Assembly: GCA_003342815.1 (NCBI GenBank) | Contig: PTEX01000024.1 | Span: forward strand, 1,431,159 to 1,495,158 | Length of the DNA: 64,000 nt | Source of the DNA: Eudromia elegans | Lineage: Eukaryota; Chordata; Aves; Tinamiformes; Tinamidae | Direction of reading: 5' to 3' | Part shown: one piece after another, positions 27,705-41,700 of the stretch | How positions within the stretch are numbered: the stretch's first letter is position 1 | How the letters are laid out: every line of letters begins with the position of its first letter | Translations under genes and position numbers: made by a program | Notes under the pieces: generated by a model | Told to the model about the DNA's origin: nothing | Databases searched by the model: none | The model's input: the letters and a program-made list of their open reading frames with translations, nothing else

Positions 27705-28005
27705 TGTAAAGGAAAGTGGGCAGTTTTGATGGAGAGAGGAAGGAGTAGGAAGAAGCCGAGTGTGCGATGGCCAAGGAGCTAGGCAATGGGCTGGCAAGGG
27801 CAGGTGCCAGAGGAGCTGTAAGGAGCTTGGAGGTGAATTCCCAGGAACATTCTTGATGTTTGTCAAGAGAGAAGGAAGGCAAAGTGCCAAAGATGAAAAA
27901 GGACAAGGTAATTAAAGGATATGGAGGGTAAGAGTGAAAGAGAAACTGTGCATGTATGAGAACCAGACAGGACATGGAACAGAAGAGGGAGAGAAGGATA
28001 AATTT
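27705..28005 (+). repeat. Purine-rich block
   Basis: About 300 bases on the + strand are dominated by GGA, GAAG and GAGA units (for example GGAGAGAGGAAGGAG at 27731). The minus strand carries long open frames here simply because it is pyrimidine-rich. Possible triplex-forming or splicing-enhancer-like character; no gene. Confidence 0.55.
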
Positions 28006-31000
28006 CCTTCCCTTTTCTTATGGATTTGAAGGAGCTTAATCAGTTCCTGCCTTTCAATTTAAGGTAGAACTGCAAAACGACCAGCATGCAAGTAAAATAG
28101 GTTTTGAAACTTCTGAGCTGACCTTGCTCTTATTGTTATCACTCAGTAACTGTGAGGTGAGTGGGGTGAAGGCTTGCAAATCTTCCTGGGAGATAAACAT
28201 GCAACGAAGATCCCTTGCAACTAATATCAGATGCTCTAAACTGTATTATAGGAACAATTCACATCAACAGTTATGTTCTTGCTTGGGTTTCTGAAAAGGT
28301 TGCGCTCATACTGGAACCGGTGCATTGATTTGAAGACAGGCTTTCGCTCATAAGGATTCATGAGAAGAATTACGGAAGAAAAAGCTGGACCATTGCAGTG
28401 GGAGAGAACTCAAGATGTCTCCTGTTGCAATCCTGCTGGCCCTCTGCATGGACTGTGTATTTTGGGTTATAGTTGTGCTGTCTCCTGAAATTTCTCCAAG
28501 TTCTTTTGCTGGAATTGACTCTTCTGTTAATCCATCTATCCTGCTAATTTACTTGGGGGGAGTCGGGGCGAGAGATTGTAAGTTCATTGTTTTGCTTTAT
28601 TAACCTGTTACAGGTTTTACAGGAAATGCATTTTGAGGTACCAAAGCATGCCAGCTGGGAGAAGGGGGACTGGAATATACCTGCAGCGTGGGACTGAAGC
28701 TGTGCAGAAGGGAATAGTGCGGGAAGAGATGAGCAGTAATTCGTCATTCGTAATTCCGCATTGTTATTGTGCTCTCAGCAGCCACTCAGCTGCTCGTTAG
28801 TAAGAAAGGTAGTAGAAACTGCAGGTCAGGAATTGGGAGTGAGAGCTGACGTGGCAGTACAAGACTGCAATAAGTAGAAGCAGGAAAGACTAAAAACAGA
28901 AGGAGTGAGATGGAGAACTGGGAGCACAGAAGGTGAAAGCCAGAACGGCAAGGTTGTTGAGAGAGCTTTTGTAAAGCGAATGAGAGAAGTGTGGGAAAAC
29001 AAGCAGTGTTAAAGAGTAAGTGGCAGAATGTGTGAATACATAACAGTCATTTGAATCTTTTGGCATGAAGAATGTGATAAAGATGTGGCAGACCAAGTGG
29101 ATATAATTTTCCCTGTCTCTCTCACATTATATTTGGTTGAATTTATTTTGATTATGAACACTTGTGAAATAAGATGCATTGGAGCAAAATGTGGCTTGAA
29201 GAAACAGTCTTCATTGCAAATACTTTAAAATTGTTTTCAAAGAACAAAGGGAGAAGAACATCCCACGTTTTTCTCTGCTCTCGGGCACCATGAAGACTTG
29301 GTGGCCAATTAGGTGATGTGTGTTCCCTTTCACTTCTAGTTAGAGAAGGTTCTAATTTTTCCTATGTAATTAAGCCTTCGAGAGAAAGCTATGAAGAGGC
29401 ATGGGGGATGCTTCTAGTTCTCCCACAGCTTTTCAGTGTGATCTGAAGAAAATTACTTTACGTCTAGTTTGTTTTTCCTGCCAGTGGTACAGGGAGTTAT
29501 AACGAGCTCTGCTAACAAGGTGCAACAAGGGTAAAGCATTATTATTAATAATAAAATACATGTTTAGGTTTATCCATCTGTGCTTCTCGAGGATTTGTGT
29601 GCTAAGTGGCCAGAACTAATCTTGGAGCATCCCTGAAAAGCAGGGTGTGAGTGGAGCGGCTTGGCGGGAGGCAGCCGGGGGCAGCTGCACGGCTGCTTTT
29701 AGCTGCTTGCTTGCTGTGCTGCCGCAGAAGGCAGTGCTGGAGTCCCTGTCTTGCAATGTGCTGCCCTCTGAGGGGGTTAAAAATTGTTTTCCATCCCATC
29801 AGCGAGCGGTTAAACTCGTTTGCCCAGCTTGGCTGTTTTGATCGCTGGTGTTGGAGAGAGGCTCAGAGTGTGCGGCCACGAGCTGGAGACCAGGGCTTCC
29901 CTTTCCCACAGGAATGTGATCCTGACTGCGGAGAGCAGGGTAAGAAATCCTGCCATGTGGGTTTTTTTGGTGTTTTTTTGCCCCTCTTTCTTCCCTCTCC
30001 CTGCCCACTTTTGTTTTTTACAAGCTTCAAAGAAAGGAGTTGTCACTTCTGTTAGGTTTAAAACCATTAAAAAAAAAACCCTCTTCACAAGTGCCTGTCG
30101 CTGACTTACCAGAAGAATTTGTCAGGATTATCTGGAAGAAAGTAAAAAGTTTTGAGAATATTTTGATCAACACTAGACTGTGAACAGAAACTCTCTTCTA
30201 AGAAGCTCGTGGAACTATGTGCTTAGTTTGTTAGAAGTTCACGTCGTGTGTGCACATTCATTGTGGTCTTCAGGGTGAAGGGCGAAAGCTGGGAACTCTC
30301 TGGAATTTGTCCGGCATTTTAATTTAATATTCTAAAATTCTTTCTAAAATTTTTAAATTCTGCAAGGGACTTACACTTCAATCTGCAAATGCGTCCCCAG
30401 ATTGGCTGCCTAGATGTTCTCCTGCGGTAACAATCCAGCGTTTGCAACAAGATGTCATGCAGTGCCACCCTAGAAGCCAATATTCAATCCCATACACTTA
30501 AACAGCCAAAACCAAGGGAACCAGACGTATCCAAACCTCTGTTTCTAGGCTTCTGCAATGAGATTACACTTCCTTCTTTGACACAGCCGTATAGTACAAC
30601 TTCACCCAGATTTTCTTTCTGTAACATGAAGATAGATTCAGCTTAACTAAGAGCAGTTCCTTGACTGACTTATAAAGAAGAAAGTAAGGACTAAAATCAG
30701 CTCTTTAAGTTAAAATGAATAGTGCAAGAACATGGCATATGGTCATTTGCCTAAGAAACCATGGCTTGTGTTTACTGAAAGAGACTGTAATGTGTTGGCA
30801 TTCATTGTAATTCAGCTTAACTGGAAGGCTGCCAGGCTGAAATCAAAATGTGTTCACAGTATATCCAAAATATGGTGCAAGTGCCAAGTTTATAGCAGCA
30901 AGATGTGAAAACCTGTTAGAGAATAAAACAGGAAATTTCCTAGTATGTCGAATAAACTTGTTCCACACAGTTTGGTCCGTTTTAGCGGAGTTTCATGCTG

Positions 31001-33196
31001 GAACATCCCCTCTCCAGGCTCCTCGGTGATTCGGAGAGAGCTGCCTGGTAGCAGTAACTGATGGTATTCAAAAAAACACCTTCTAGCATTGAGAGGGGAG
31101 GTAAGCAGAGCACCTGCTTTCTGAGGGTCTAAATATGCCTAATGATAACACTAATGAAGAGAACATTCATTGAAGTACCATCACACTGGTCTGCAGGAAC
31201 CTTCACTTTGACCCTTGAAAAGACGTCCCAGACTGACCCTTTGTCCTCTCACCTTGCGAGCGGCCCAGCCCCTTTAGTGCTGATCCAGGCTTGGTACACA
31301 GACCCCCATGGTCTGGAGGCTGGATGGAAGTGGATGGATCCATGGAGAGAGATGCTTGCCTGGGGGAAATGCATGTGGTCCCTTCTCCCCCACTTAGGTG
31401 CATCTTGCACCTAAGAGCCTAGGTAGAGCTCTGAGAACCGGGCAGAACAAACTACTTTGGCCTCCGTTGGCTTCTCGCTGGACCTACTTCCTCAGAAATA
31501 TCCTAGTGCCTTCAGCCATCATGGGGAGTTTTCTCTCATCGTGCTGTCTCATAATCACTGCGCTTCAGTGACTTAAACCTGTGTTGTCTTGTATTGTGCA
31601 CCCTGGACTTTTCTTAGGTGCCTGGAAAGCTATGACTTCCAGTCTTTGAAAGGTTATATAGTATTTTCTTAATGTTTGCATACAATTTTAGAGGCCTTTT
31701 GTAATGAAATTCTCAAAGTACGCTTAAAAAGCTGTAATCGAGGAAGAGTTATAAAACTGTAAGAGAAGTTTTATTTAATGGCTATTTCTTTTTGTGGAAC
31801 ATACAACATACTAGTATGGAAAGGATGTAGTCACTGCCCAAGCAGACATTGTTTACATTGAGTCACTGCACATCATCGCGTGCACGAAGGGGCATGAAGC
31901 ACTGCAAGATGTAGTTATGCCACCCAAAGCCACCCTTCCTGAGGGACTCTACCTACCTACACCAGTAAGTGGCATGGGAAACTTAAATCCTACTCTGTTT
32001 TGAACAAATCTGCACAGGAATCAAGTGAAGTTTAACGTTTCCATGTCATGTCCTTCCACGAAGATGTAGATTCCGATCCATGACATTGAACGGGACAGTC
32101 TCTAAGCCTTGGCGGTCATGGGCGCAGTCTTGCAACCTTCAGTGCACTCTGGCTCTGCTCCAGCAATGCACTTAAGTTTAATTTGAGTCTTGTGAATATT
32201 CCAGGGCAAATAAATTGAAGGATTAGCAACATGCACGGAAGTGAGGAAGGCACTTAAATTCTGTGCTGGATCAAGGCCATATTCACGTGAATAATCACTG
32301 AAGAGCTTCCTATATTGAGTAATTACTGGTAATCAAGAAAAGGACCCTCTAAAAGAAGGCCAGAATTCATCAAGATTTATTTTTCAGATAGCTGTGTGTT
32401 CCTAGTGATTTGTGTGTATGTATTTTTGTTTTGGTTTGGAATGGGACCTTTCGTACTTTAATCTCCACAGACTTATTGGAAGCACGTATTTGTCAAACCT
32501 GAAACTAGGTATAATTAGATTTCTGTTTTAAAAGAAAGTGTGGTTAATTTGGTGACAGTCTTACTGCGCTTTCAGATGTGAAACTAAACACAAGATCCAT
32601 TTTAGTAAGGTTTGCTGTATTCTCAAAGATTTAATTGATGATTTTTACGCAACATACCAACATTAACCTTGTGCCATCTTCAGTTTTATGGACCTAATCT
32701 TTCTGCCCACATCCCTGGAATTCCCTGTCTCTGTGTCTTGTTCTCTGCTGGAACAGAGAGGAGGTGGGAGCATCAGTAGGGGAGGCAGAGCCAGCTGTGG
32801 CTGTCTCCTTTGGCAGCAGCGTGGTATTAAATTAGTTCAAGCCTATCATGGAACTGCACCTTTAGTGCTATTTTTTTAAGCTGAAAGGATAGGCAATGCA
32901 TAATGTTTAAATGTATAGCTGACACGTCGGATATTTGGAAAGTAAGAGGTGCCCAGAGGTAATAAATAATGCAGTAGCTCAGTACTAATGTAGAAATATA
33001 AAGCACAGAAGGCACAGAAGGAGAATAGGGAGAGTATCAAAGAGGGACCACAGTGCAAAGCTATCTCTGATCAGGGAACTATTTATTAGTGTGTGAGTTC
33101 TTTGGTGAACTGGGAACTTCGTCACCCAGATGGTTACGATATTGCTTAGAAAAAATGAAAATAATAATTTATGTAGTATGCGGCTGTCATATAGGT

Positions 33197-33222
33197 GTGG
33201 TACTAGAATGTGGTACTAGAAT
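33197..33222. repeat. Perfect 13-bp tandem duplication
   Basis: GTGGTACTAGAAT occurs twice head to tail with no mismatch. Exactness suggests a recent slippage event. Confidence 0.85.
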
Positions 33223-33973
33223 TACAAACTATTAGTTTAGAATACCCATCAAAGTAAAGACTGGTTCTGCATTGCAAGGAACATTCCAAGGCAAAATACA
33301 GTTAAATTTGATTAATTCAGCATTCTTAGTAAAAATAATCATGTAACCAATACTCATCTAACGTACTAGTTTCTTACAGCTCTATTGGTAAATGAGACAT
33401 TGCCTATAATAGCATCATAAGAGCATTTTTCACTTACTAATCATGATTGCACTAAACAGGAGCAATGAGAAGAGCTGTAAGCTTTTCTGACCCTTAGTAG
33501 TGCAGCCGCTTGCTGAAATATATCTTGGATGACTTGAGAAATAAGGTAGATCCTGAAGCCCTCTAGAGGAAATACTAATTTTACATCCTGTCACTGAAAA
33601 TGACTAAAATATGTCAAGGACATTTATTTTTTATAAATCATTTTAACATATTTGATGGTTTGATTTTTACCTAGTTTGATCTTAAGATTTGCAACTTGAT
33701 AGTAGTGAACAAATAACAGTATTAGATGAACCTTAAAGAACATAATAAATTGGATTTTTCCTATCCCATTGATACAGCTGTAGAGGAAAGAAACCCTGTG
33801 CTTTGTAGTTCCCATTGATCTGCACTGCTAAGTTACTTAACAAGGTACGTTGTCAAATGCAAAAAGCAATTTTCCTGACAAAAGGGTAGTAAAGGAAAAA
33901 TACAAGTTCAGTTTTTTCACACAGTTATTCTATTTTTGCTTCTGAAACTTAAGATGTGCGTCACACTCAGTCT

Positions 33974-34027
33974 TCTCACTTTAAATCATTTTAAGTCGAT
34001 TTAAATCAATTTCAGTCATCTTTAACA
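33974..34027. repeat. Imperfect TTTAAATCA-type repeats
   Basis: The sequence repeats TTTAAATCATT, TTTAAGTCGA, TTTAAATCAA, TTTCAGTCAT and TTTAACATG at about 10-base spacing. Near one helical turn per copy, this could be a phased binding array, but it is short and AT-rich and may be chance. Confidence 0.45.
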
Positions 34028-35149
34028 TGAATTATAATAGGTTGTATGTATAAAACATAGCATATACATTTTCAAGTTAATATAAAGTTATTTGGTGCAT
34101 GCTTCCAGAAAAGGGACATGTTTTGCCTTTAACTTTTAGTCGCGTTCAGGTTCGAATGCACGATTAATTTCTGTCGCTTGCTTTTTTGTTTTTTTAATCC
34201 ATGCTGAGCCGACCCGGAAGGTTGTGCGTCATCTGGAAGAGCACACAATGACAGTGCCGCTGTAACTAACGCTACTTATCCAATCTTCTTATCCTGTGAA
34301 AATGTGTGTACGCTTCTGGCTAGAGTGAAGATGCAAGTTGTCACCCTTACTCACACAGTCCCCTTAGCCTAGGTGTATCGGGCTTCCATTTCCAGGTAAT
34401 TAAGAAGTAAATTGTAACTCACTTTTTGCTAAATCCTCTTAGCGATGAAGCGGTCTGAGATTGTGCTGCGGTCTGTAGAATTAGCAGTGAAGCTGCATTT
34501 GCTCTTGGCCTTTCTTTTGGCTGAAGGTGCCATAGGCCTCTTGGGTGATGAGGCAGCCCCACAGGCAGCATTTCTCTGCATCCTGCTGCGGGCTGGGACC
34601 CTCTCTTGAAAAGGACATTTTCTTTATGGATTACTTATTAGAGCACTCATGTGCCATAAGTATTGTAACGCATACATGCTTTTGGTGGTTTCTTTTAGCT
34701 TTTATTAATATATAAAACCAGAGAAGAGAAATTATGTAAATTGGATCCAGGATGGATCAAAGTTTTTCCATGTTTGCTGAGAGAGGTGGGAGCAGTAAGA
34801 TTTCCCTATTAATTTATGGAGCGACATTACAGCAAAGGAATTGCAGGTACCAGTGACACAAGACATTTGTGCTGGCAATCAGTAATCTCCCAAGAGGCAA
34901 AGTTATCTCTGCTTCATGTAGACGTTTAGAAACCCCAAACAACAACTTGGAAACAGCTGATCACGCACCAGTCTGAAGAAAGAGCGTTTAACAAGTAGGA
35001 AAGTTGTGTCTAGCTCACCCTTCATGCCCTGTTCCATTCTTCTGTTCTCACTTGACTGGTGTTTTCCTAGTCACTACTGTTTTCCCTGACAAACAGTAAC
35101 TTCTTGATTTATTTTTGGCGCTCACTCTTTCCGGTAGCTTCCTGCTCCG

Positions 35150-35290
35150 TGGTGGTCTTGGCGGCCCCGGTCGTGCCGGCGCTGCTCAGCCAGGTGCCTT
35201 GGGACAGCAGAGCACCCTGCGTGTGCCGGAGCCCCGCGTGGGAGGAAAGCGCAGGGACAACAAGGAACCCCTTCCGAAGGGTGGCTTGGG
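35150..35290. other. GC-rich patch with CpGs
   Basis: About 140 bases with CpG-containing words (GGCGGCCCCGGTCGTGCCGG is the core at 35160-35179). Open frames occur on both strands. No protein family was recognised. Confidence 0.5.
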
Positions 35291-35309
35291 AGCCCATTAA
35301 CATAATTCA

Positions 35310-38300
35310 GGCACCATTAATCTTCTAATGTCCTTCCATGTGTATTTCCCTGACACATGGAAAATATAGCAGGAATGAACCCGAAGAGACTCGGTCCCTC
35401 CTCTTCCCCGACATGAAAATGCGAGGAATATCAGAAGTGTTACTTCATATGGTGGTACCTCTGCTGATATAACTGATTTTTGCACTCAGTTTACGGTGCA
35501 TTTCTACAGGGTGTTGGGTCTGTATTCTCAGCTATTTCCCATCCCTGCTTTGGGCCGGGACGTGTCTCTGGAGGATCCAGGGGCAGCCTTAACCGCTGGT
35601 CCATTACTATTGGTAATGTTCTTTTGCCTGCTATCTCAAGAAAACAGTTTCTAAAACGTTCCTAGTTATTTTTTTTTTCTTCATAAGTAAATTATGTTCT
35701 ATTTCACTCACTTTATCCTTTGGCACTAGTAGACTGTGTAGCTGCAACCAGTTTTAGCTTTAGCTGGAAATTGGTGCAGTGCTTTCAGCCTGGCACTTCA
35801 GTGTTAGCAATTTACATTTCAGGAGCTGGGCTTCTGCTATCTTCATTTTTGTGCCTGCTGCCATGTAAAACAATTATCCTAAGCATATCGAAAAGCAATA
35901 TTTCAAGCGTTTTACTGTGTGGTATCATGTGGTTCTGAAAGGGAATCACTTGTGGTGTTTTTCCTTTTTTTTAACACTGAATTACAAATAGCTTTTCTGA
36001 ACTGTAATCAAGTTTTATTCATGGCCTGTTGGTTATAAAGTTCTTTCAGAGAGGATAAGTTTTTGCCATTTTTGTGTTACTTCATCAAGTCTTTAATCTT
36101 GGTCAGACTATAGCCAGATCAAATAGTAAACCAGTTATAACTCAGAATTAAAATAACAGTGATTTAAGATATAGTAATACTTTTCATCATGTAGTCGAAG
36201 CCTTATCTATTTTATTTGATATTGCATGAAAAGTGGTAGTCGATAAAAACTGCTAGCTCTTACTCTATTCAAGAACAATCTTATTAACTTTTTCTAGAAT
36301 TTTGAAAAAGTAGAACAAAAATGGTAAAACATAGAGAACTTTCTTCCTTCATATATACTGTTTGATTTATCTTCCTTTTGGGATTTCTTCCCATTTCTCT
36401 AGGTTTGTTAGTTTCAAACAATTTTAATGAACAAAAGGAATCATAATTTGAAGTTTGGGCATTTCCTGGCAATTAGAGTTAAAGAAACCCTGGCTTTCAA
36501 CACAGCTAATCGCTGATTGCTGGAGCTAATTCCTCCAAACTGCTTAAGAGCCTAATTTAAGATGATCCCTGTTCTGCAGCTCTCATAATGATCCGTGCTG
36601 TCAACAGACCCGCGCAGACGAGGGCCGTGGTGCCGGGCCTCGTGGCCCGGGTTTCTCGGCAGTGAGCACCATGAGAGGGGACGTGTGTGTGGAATCAGGC
36701 TAATGCCGGGCAGCCACGGCGGGAGTTGATTCCCAGCCCTCTCCTCGCCTCTTCGAAGTACTGAGGAGAGCTTCTTGGCGGCTTGGGGCAACTAGGAAGG
36801 GCAGGTGGGGCCCTGCCAAGCCCGCCTGCTGCTCCTAGGATTTGTCTCAGAGGTGTTTAAATAATTACTTGTGAATTAGGTGCCTAAGAAATTGCGTTGA
36901 GCAGAGATGTAATTGGACTTATTTGACTAAAAGTGCATCCCCTGCACTTGGCTGTTCTTCTGGTAGCTACGATATTTCGTAAATGGTGTCAGTGGAATAA
37001 AAACAAAGATGAATGTGCTGTGGCACTGACACGTGTCGCAGTCGGTGTCAGCGCTTCTCTCGCTGCCCTTCGCAGGTGTTAACACTTGCTCACCGGGAAT
37101 GGGATTTGGGGATTCGCGCCATCCCAATACACGTTTGCTTTGTTTTACGGAGGACTTGTTGCAGCAATATGTATAATATTGTGAAACATATATAGGATAC
37201 CTGAATTTTCATTTTCTTCGTATGTGTTTTATGTGGGAGCTGTTAATCTAAAGTACCTGTGGCATGATGTTTTTGAATACAAATGGAAACTGAATCAACT
37301 GAATTTTATATACAGCCTTACTGCAAGTTCATCATCTGGATGCTAGGGTAGGATTTCTCTGACCTAATACTCAATGCCTGCCTCAATTATATGAATTTTG
37401 TCCAACAAGTTCCTGTTTCTGTCTTTTAGCTTAGACAGGCTTGTTATTTGTCTCTGCTTGTGTTTTGCTTTGGGTCTGAGGTATGGACAGGTGGAATGAA
37501 TCTCAGTCCTACTTAGACAAAGCTTTTTTTTGGCATGGCTGGGTTGTTTCTGCATGATATCAAACCATCAGTGCTTTCAAGGTCAACCTGTGCTTATGGC
37601 TTTCTTGACGGAATGGAAGACGGATAAATCCGCTGAAGCAGGAGAAAAGTCTTCAGAGAAGTATTATTTTTTAATCAGTTATAATTTTTATTATAATGCT
37701 CTTACTTTTAAGATCCATCCTTGTGCACAAGAACATTTAATGATAACCTTTTCCTACAAGACCAAATTCCTCCTGTTCTTGGCCAAAATTTGGGAAAATT
37801 TGGAATTTCTCCAAAATGACCAGCCGACATCACAGTGCAGCCCAGGGTTAACTCCCCTTACCCAGTTTAAATGGCACTGCCTGTCGCACGCGCAGAGTGG
37901 CTGTAACTTCTCTTACTGTCCTCACAACTGTCTGGAGATATTCAGACACCACCAAGCTGACAGAGAACTGCAGTGTAACTGTAAGCGTGTAAGGAAAATC
38001 CAGGACTTGTCCTTGTTCTTCCTTTTTGAGTGTAAATCAAAAAGGCGGCTGAAGAGTCTTCTAAATATGGATCTATTTATGGTCTTGATCAGTTGTGTGT
38101 GTGTGTTCTTGATTTCACACGGTGTTCAGCAGAAAGATTTCAACATGTTGGCCCAGGAGAATGGCTTGGTTGATGGTCATGTGTTTGTCACCTGGGCAAG
38201 CAGGAGAGCCACTAAAGTGGCACCAGCTGTGGCTTTCACATGGTGTAGCATTTGCTTGGCAGTGGTGCCAGCTTAAGCAGCTCTTCCTTCATCACTGATG

Positions 38301-39940
38301 TTTACCCTCTCATTTGTGGCAGTTAAAAATAGCAATAACGAAACGGGATCAAGTTAATTTAGGGCATTCTCTGACCTGGTTCACTGCGTAGCCGCATACA
38401 CAGTTGTACTGAGCACAGAGAACAGGATTTATAAGTGGATCCCACCCCGTGCGGGGACTGGCACTGCTGCCAGAAGAGATTCTCATCAAACTGTGCCTCT
38501 GCAAGGTAAAGCAATGCATTGCCCGAGTGCAGCGCAGCAAACAAATAGAAGTATTTGCCTTGCGTTTGGACAAAGCTTTCTAAATATAACGAGACAGATA
38601 CGGTGGCCAAGTGTTCTCGGCTTAGTCACGCTGGAATATGAGCACATATAATCAAGTAAATGGGAGACATGAATCTTGTGGCTTTTAGAGATCTGCTAGT
38701 GTTTCCGGGGCATTCTTCAGCCATCCTGCTTCGAGAAGGACTGGAGGCTGCTGTTAAATTATCAAGGAGAAAATTAACGAGACTAAGGGAAGATGTAACC
38801 TTTTATTAGCACCGCGCGCTAACAAAGCCACTCCTGAGTTTTATCACATTTATGGGAAGTTCATCAGGAACAGCTCCAGTGTCGTAGCTCAAGGTTAGGA
38901 CTGCTGGGAAACACGGCAGCGAGGAGTGTGGTTCTGATGTCTGACAGTGTGATACATCCTGTGACTGTTCCTCCAGGAACATCCTTAAGGTCACGTCTAG
39001 TTGCAGCAAGCTGCTTGAAAACACCATTTATTCCCACTGTGATTACAGCCAATGCCTGTCCTTTTGGGGACAAGCAAATGAATGTCTTCACACCCTCTTG
39101 CTCTGTCACAGGTAGTGAAGGCAAAGGCAGAACTAATTTTTAAGTTGCTAACTTCATATACCCAAATGTTAATTGAACAGTGACGGTGTATTGTTGCACC
39201 AAATTTTGTAAGTGAAGCGTTTATATCATTTATTATTGTCTGATACCTCTCCCTATAAAACTCTGCTCAAATGTTCTTAACGCTTAAAATATTGATAGGT
39301 TCAATAGAGCTTTTGTCTTCACGCTACACTTGTCTTGGAAAGATAGAGCTGCCAAAAGCAGCTTGCTGCTGCAGATATGGAGCTGGGAAAGCCGTGTTCC
39401 CGAGCCGGAACAGAAGAGGCAAAGCATGGAAAACCCTGCACATCACTGCTGAGGTTTTAGTCCCATCGCACATGGATAGAATTGGGATACTATTTGGAGA
39501 GAGTTTTTTTGTCTCAGATATATACTTTTTGTGGAAAGACTGTATCACTTGCCCATATTCACATCTTAGGACCCTTTTGGAAAAAAACCCCCAGCTTTTT
39601 ACATGCATAGAAACTTGCTACAATTTCTGAGTTTCTTGAAGATGGTGTCCCTCTTACAGCAGGTACCCGTGGCTGAACACAGGTGTCATTTGAAGTGAAG
39701 GTCTGGCCTGTTCTGCTGAGGACAGAAACTTCTTGTGCTCTCAGTGCTGGCCTTGGCCATGGCAGTACAGAGGACAGGGAGCTGATTCCCGCATGGAAAA
39801 TACTGGAATAGGGACTGTCTGGAAAGAGTAAAACATGGCCCATATGGAGGAAAAGGAGGGAGTGGTAAGGGAAAAATGAACGTTTGTGATAATAGCAGAG
39901 GATGCTGGTGACTGTGCCTTATAACCGGGGGGATGATGCT
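35310..39940. other. Intron 1, mixed-composition DNA without a recognised gene
   Basis: Apart from the 36.6 kb GC patch, this is mid-AT sequence. It contains the longest early plus-strand frame, 248 codons at 37530-38276. That frame has several Cys and His residues, a hydrophobic stretch near its C-terminus and no family I can name. It lacks a Kozak-like start and has no exon context, so I do not call it a gene. Confidence 0.5.
36600..36835. other. GC-rich patch with CpGs
   Basis: About 230 bases, GC-rich, with several CpGs near CCGCGCAGACGAGG and GGTGCCGGGCC. A 79-codon minus-strand frame here shows no domain. It lies immediately after a TAAT-rich AT segment (36,480-36,560). Confidence 0.5.
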
Positions 39941-39949
39941 GAGGATGCA

Positions 39950-40265
39950 CGTGGTGGGAAGGCTGAGAGCAGAAGACCAGAACTTGCCTTGCTCAGCAAA
40001 CGAGCGGTTTGGGGAGGGCCCTGCAGGCCGAGGATGGGCCTGGATACGTGAGGAAGCAGCAAGAGGAGCAGCCTCAGGAAGGGTACTTTGTAGCCCCCCA
40101 ACCCGGGCACCTCGAGGGGTTTGTGTCCGGGAAGGGTCGGTGCCCGGCAGGCCCGGAGGAGACATGCACGTTTCTGTGCTGCTCAGTCGCTGGGAAACAT
40201 TCGTTCACGGCGCTCATCCCGCTCCAGTTGCTGTTCAGGCAGATGACGGCTCTGGAAGTTAAAGC
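39950..40265. other. GC-rich patch with CpGs
   Basis: About 300 bases with scattered CpGs (CCCAACCCGGGCACCTCGAG near 40098). Overlapping frames of 60-160 codons on both strands reflect composition. No domain was recognised. Confidence 0.5.
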
Positions 40266-41289
40266 GGCAGAAGTCTGCCCAGATTTGCATCTAAATCATC
40301 CATCTGTATCTGTGTGAATGTTGCTATAATGAGGCAGAGGAAACTCATCTGGGAAGCAACATTTAAACACATTATACTTGCACAGTCAAGCTTTTAAAGG
40401 TTAGATAATGTCAGAATTAAAAGTATTTTTGCGTAACAACCTTAATTCTTTCCCTTTTATGTTTATTTCAGTCTTTTTTTTTATGAAGTTTTGCAATCTT
40501 GATATTATGTTACTAGAGAACAGGCTTTTCAGAAAAGAAAAAGGGCTTGAAGATGCAGAATACTGCAGGAGACTTTTTTCAACAGTGACTAATTTTGCAG
40601 TAAATCTTTTCTGAAGTTGAGTCTTGGTCTGATACGTACCGAGCTTGATGCTGGATATTCCCTTTGTCCTTTTCTGAATTGTGGAGATAAGATCCAAGCC
40701 TTGGACCCTTTTTTCCCTTAAGAACAAACAGCTGGGGTTTGATGGGTAGTGAGCTTAGTGTAAACACAGTCCTGAGGACTTTTCTGTTGTCCTGAAAAAC
40801 TCTCTAAAAGCTTTAGTGTTGTCACATCTCAAAAATGTATCTGATATTTTTCATTGTTAGATGTCATACAAAGACTGGAAAAGATCTGCTGTGCAAAAGC
40901 CCAATGTTATAAATAATAGGCTTTATCAAAAATCCATGAATTAACATGTGTATTCAATGAAAGAACATTTAAAAAAGACACGTGTCTTCCCTTTTTCTCT
41001 ATCCACTGGCTAAGTTGACAGATTTGAGAACTTGATAGTTAGCTGCTTAAAATTGCTTTATGTTATTGATACCTGCTGATTTAAAACAAATCCACCCTTT
41101 TCCACTTTCTGTAACTGCTACCTGTCGAACTGAACTGCTGGATTTTGTTAGGCAGGGGATATAATCAAGCAGATCTGCCTTTGCAAGCTGCTGGTAAGAG
41201 CTGAGGGCTGGGCTCCCTTCCCCAGGCGGTTGTTTCCAGCGCAGAAATTAGGTTTTCCCCTTTTTTTGCCAGTAGAGCTTAGCTAATGT

Positions 41290-41700
41290 TCTGCGTTGGC
41301 ACGTGGCTCTGCGAGGACAAGGAGCTGGCGCTGGGGCGGGTGAGGTGTCTGTCTGCAAGGTTGTGAGCAAGGTGGCCTGGAACCACAGCAGGGCTCCAGC
41401 CTTCCTTCTGTGCCGCTGCCAAAGCCACTAGAGCAGCTTGTGCGGCAGCCTTTGTGCCTCTTCTCAACGCTGATGCTGCTTCTGGTCATCCTTGGCCTTT
41501 CCTCTTCGCCTCTTTGCAGGGCTTCTGTCCTTTATTTTTGGCCCTTGTCACCCCTGGACAGCTCCAGTACAATTGGTTCCGTGTTGAATTATTAGGCGGC
41601 CCTTGGTGGCCCTCGCTCAGCGCATCCGGAGCCAGAGGAGCCCGCCTGCCTCCGCAGCCTCCGTTCATCCGCAGCGGAGGACGCGAGCACTGACGGGTCC
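41290..41700. other. GC-rich patch
   Basis: About 400 bases with moderate CpG density, highest near 41,610-41,690 (GCATCCGGAGCC, GCAGCGGAGGACGCGAGC). Short frames on both strands, none with a recognisable product. Confidence 0.5.

Larger units (their letters stand above)
8440..35100. other. AT-rich intron 1 body
   Basis: About 27 kb without a supportable gene. It contains an A13 run at 9933-9945, T-runs at 11174-11214 and near 17,280-17,305, an AT microsatellite at 12751-12827, an A25 tract at 21095-21119, a purine-rich block at 27705-28005, hairpins at 14299-14318 and 15918-15966, and a 13-bp tandem duplication at 33197-33222. Open frames of up to 147 codons occur but have no domain or exon structure. 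No CR1, LTR or DNA-transposon signature was recognised. Confidence 0.6.

Noticed and set aside
34149..34160. tRNA B-box-like GGTTCGAATGC
   Set aside because: One mismatch to the consensus, no A box upstream, and no cloverleaf pairing seen.
37530..38276. 248-codon plus-strand open frame as a gene
   Set aside because: No recognisable family or domain, no exon or promoter context, and ordinary intronic base composition. Chance open frame is the simpler reading.
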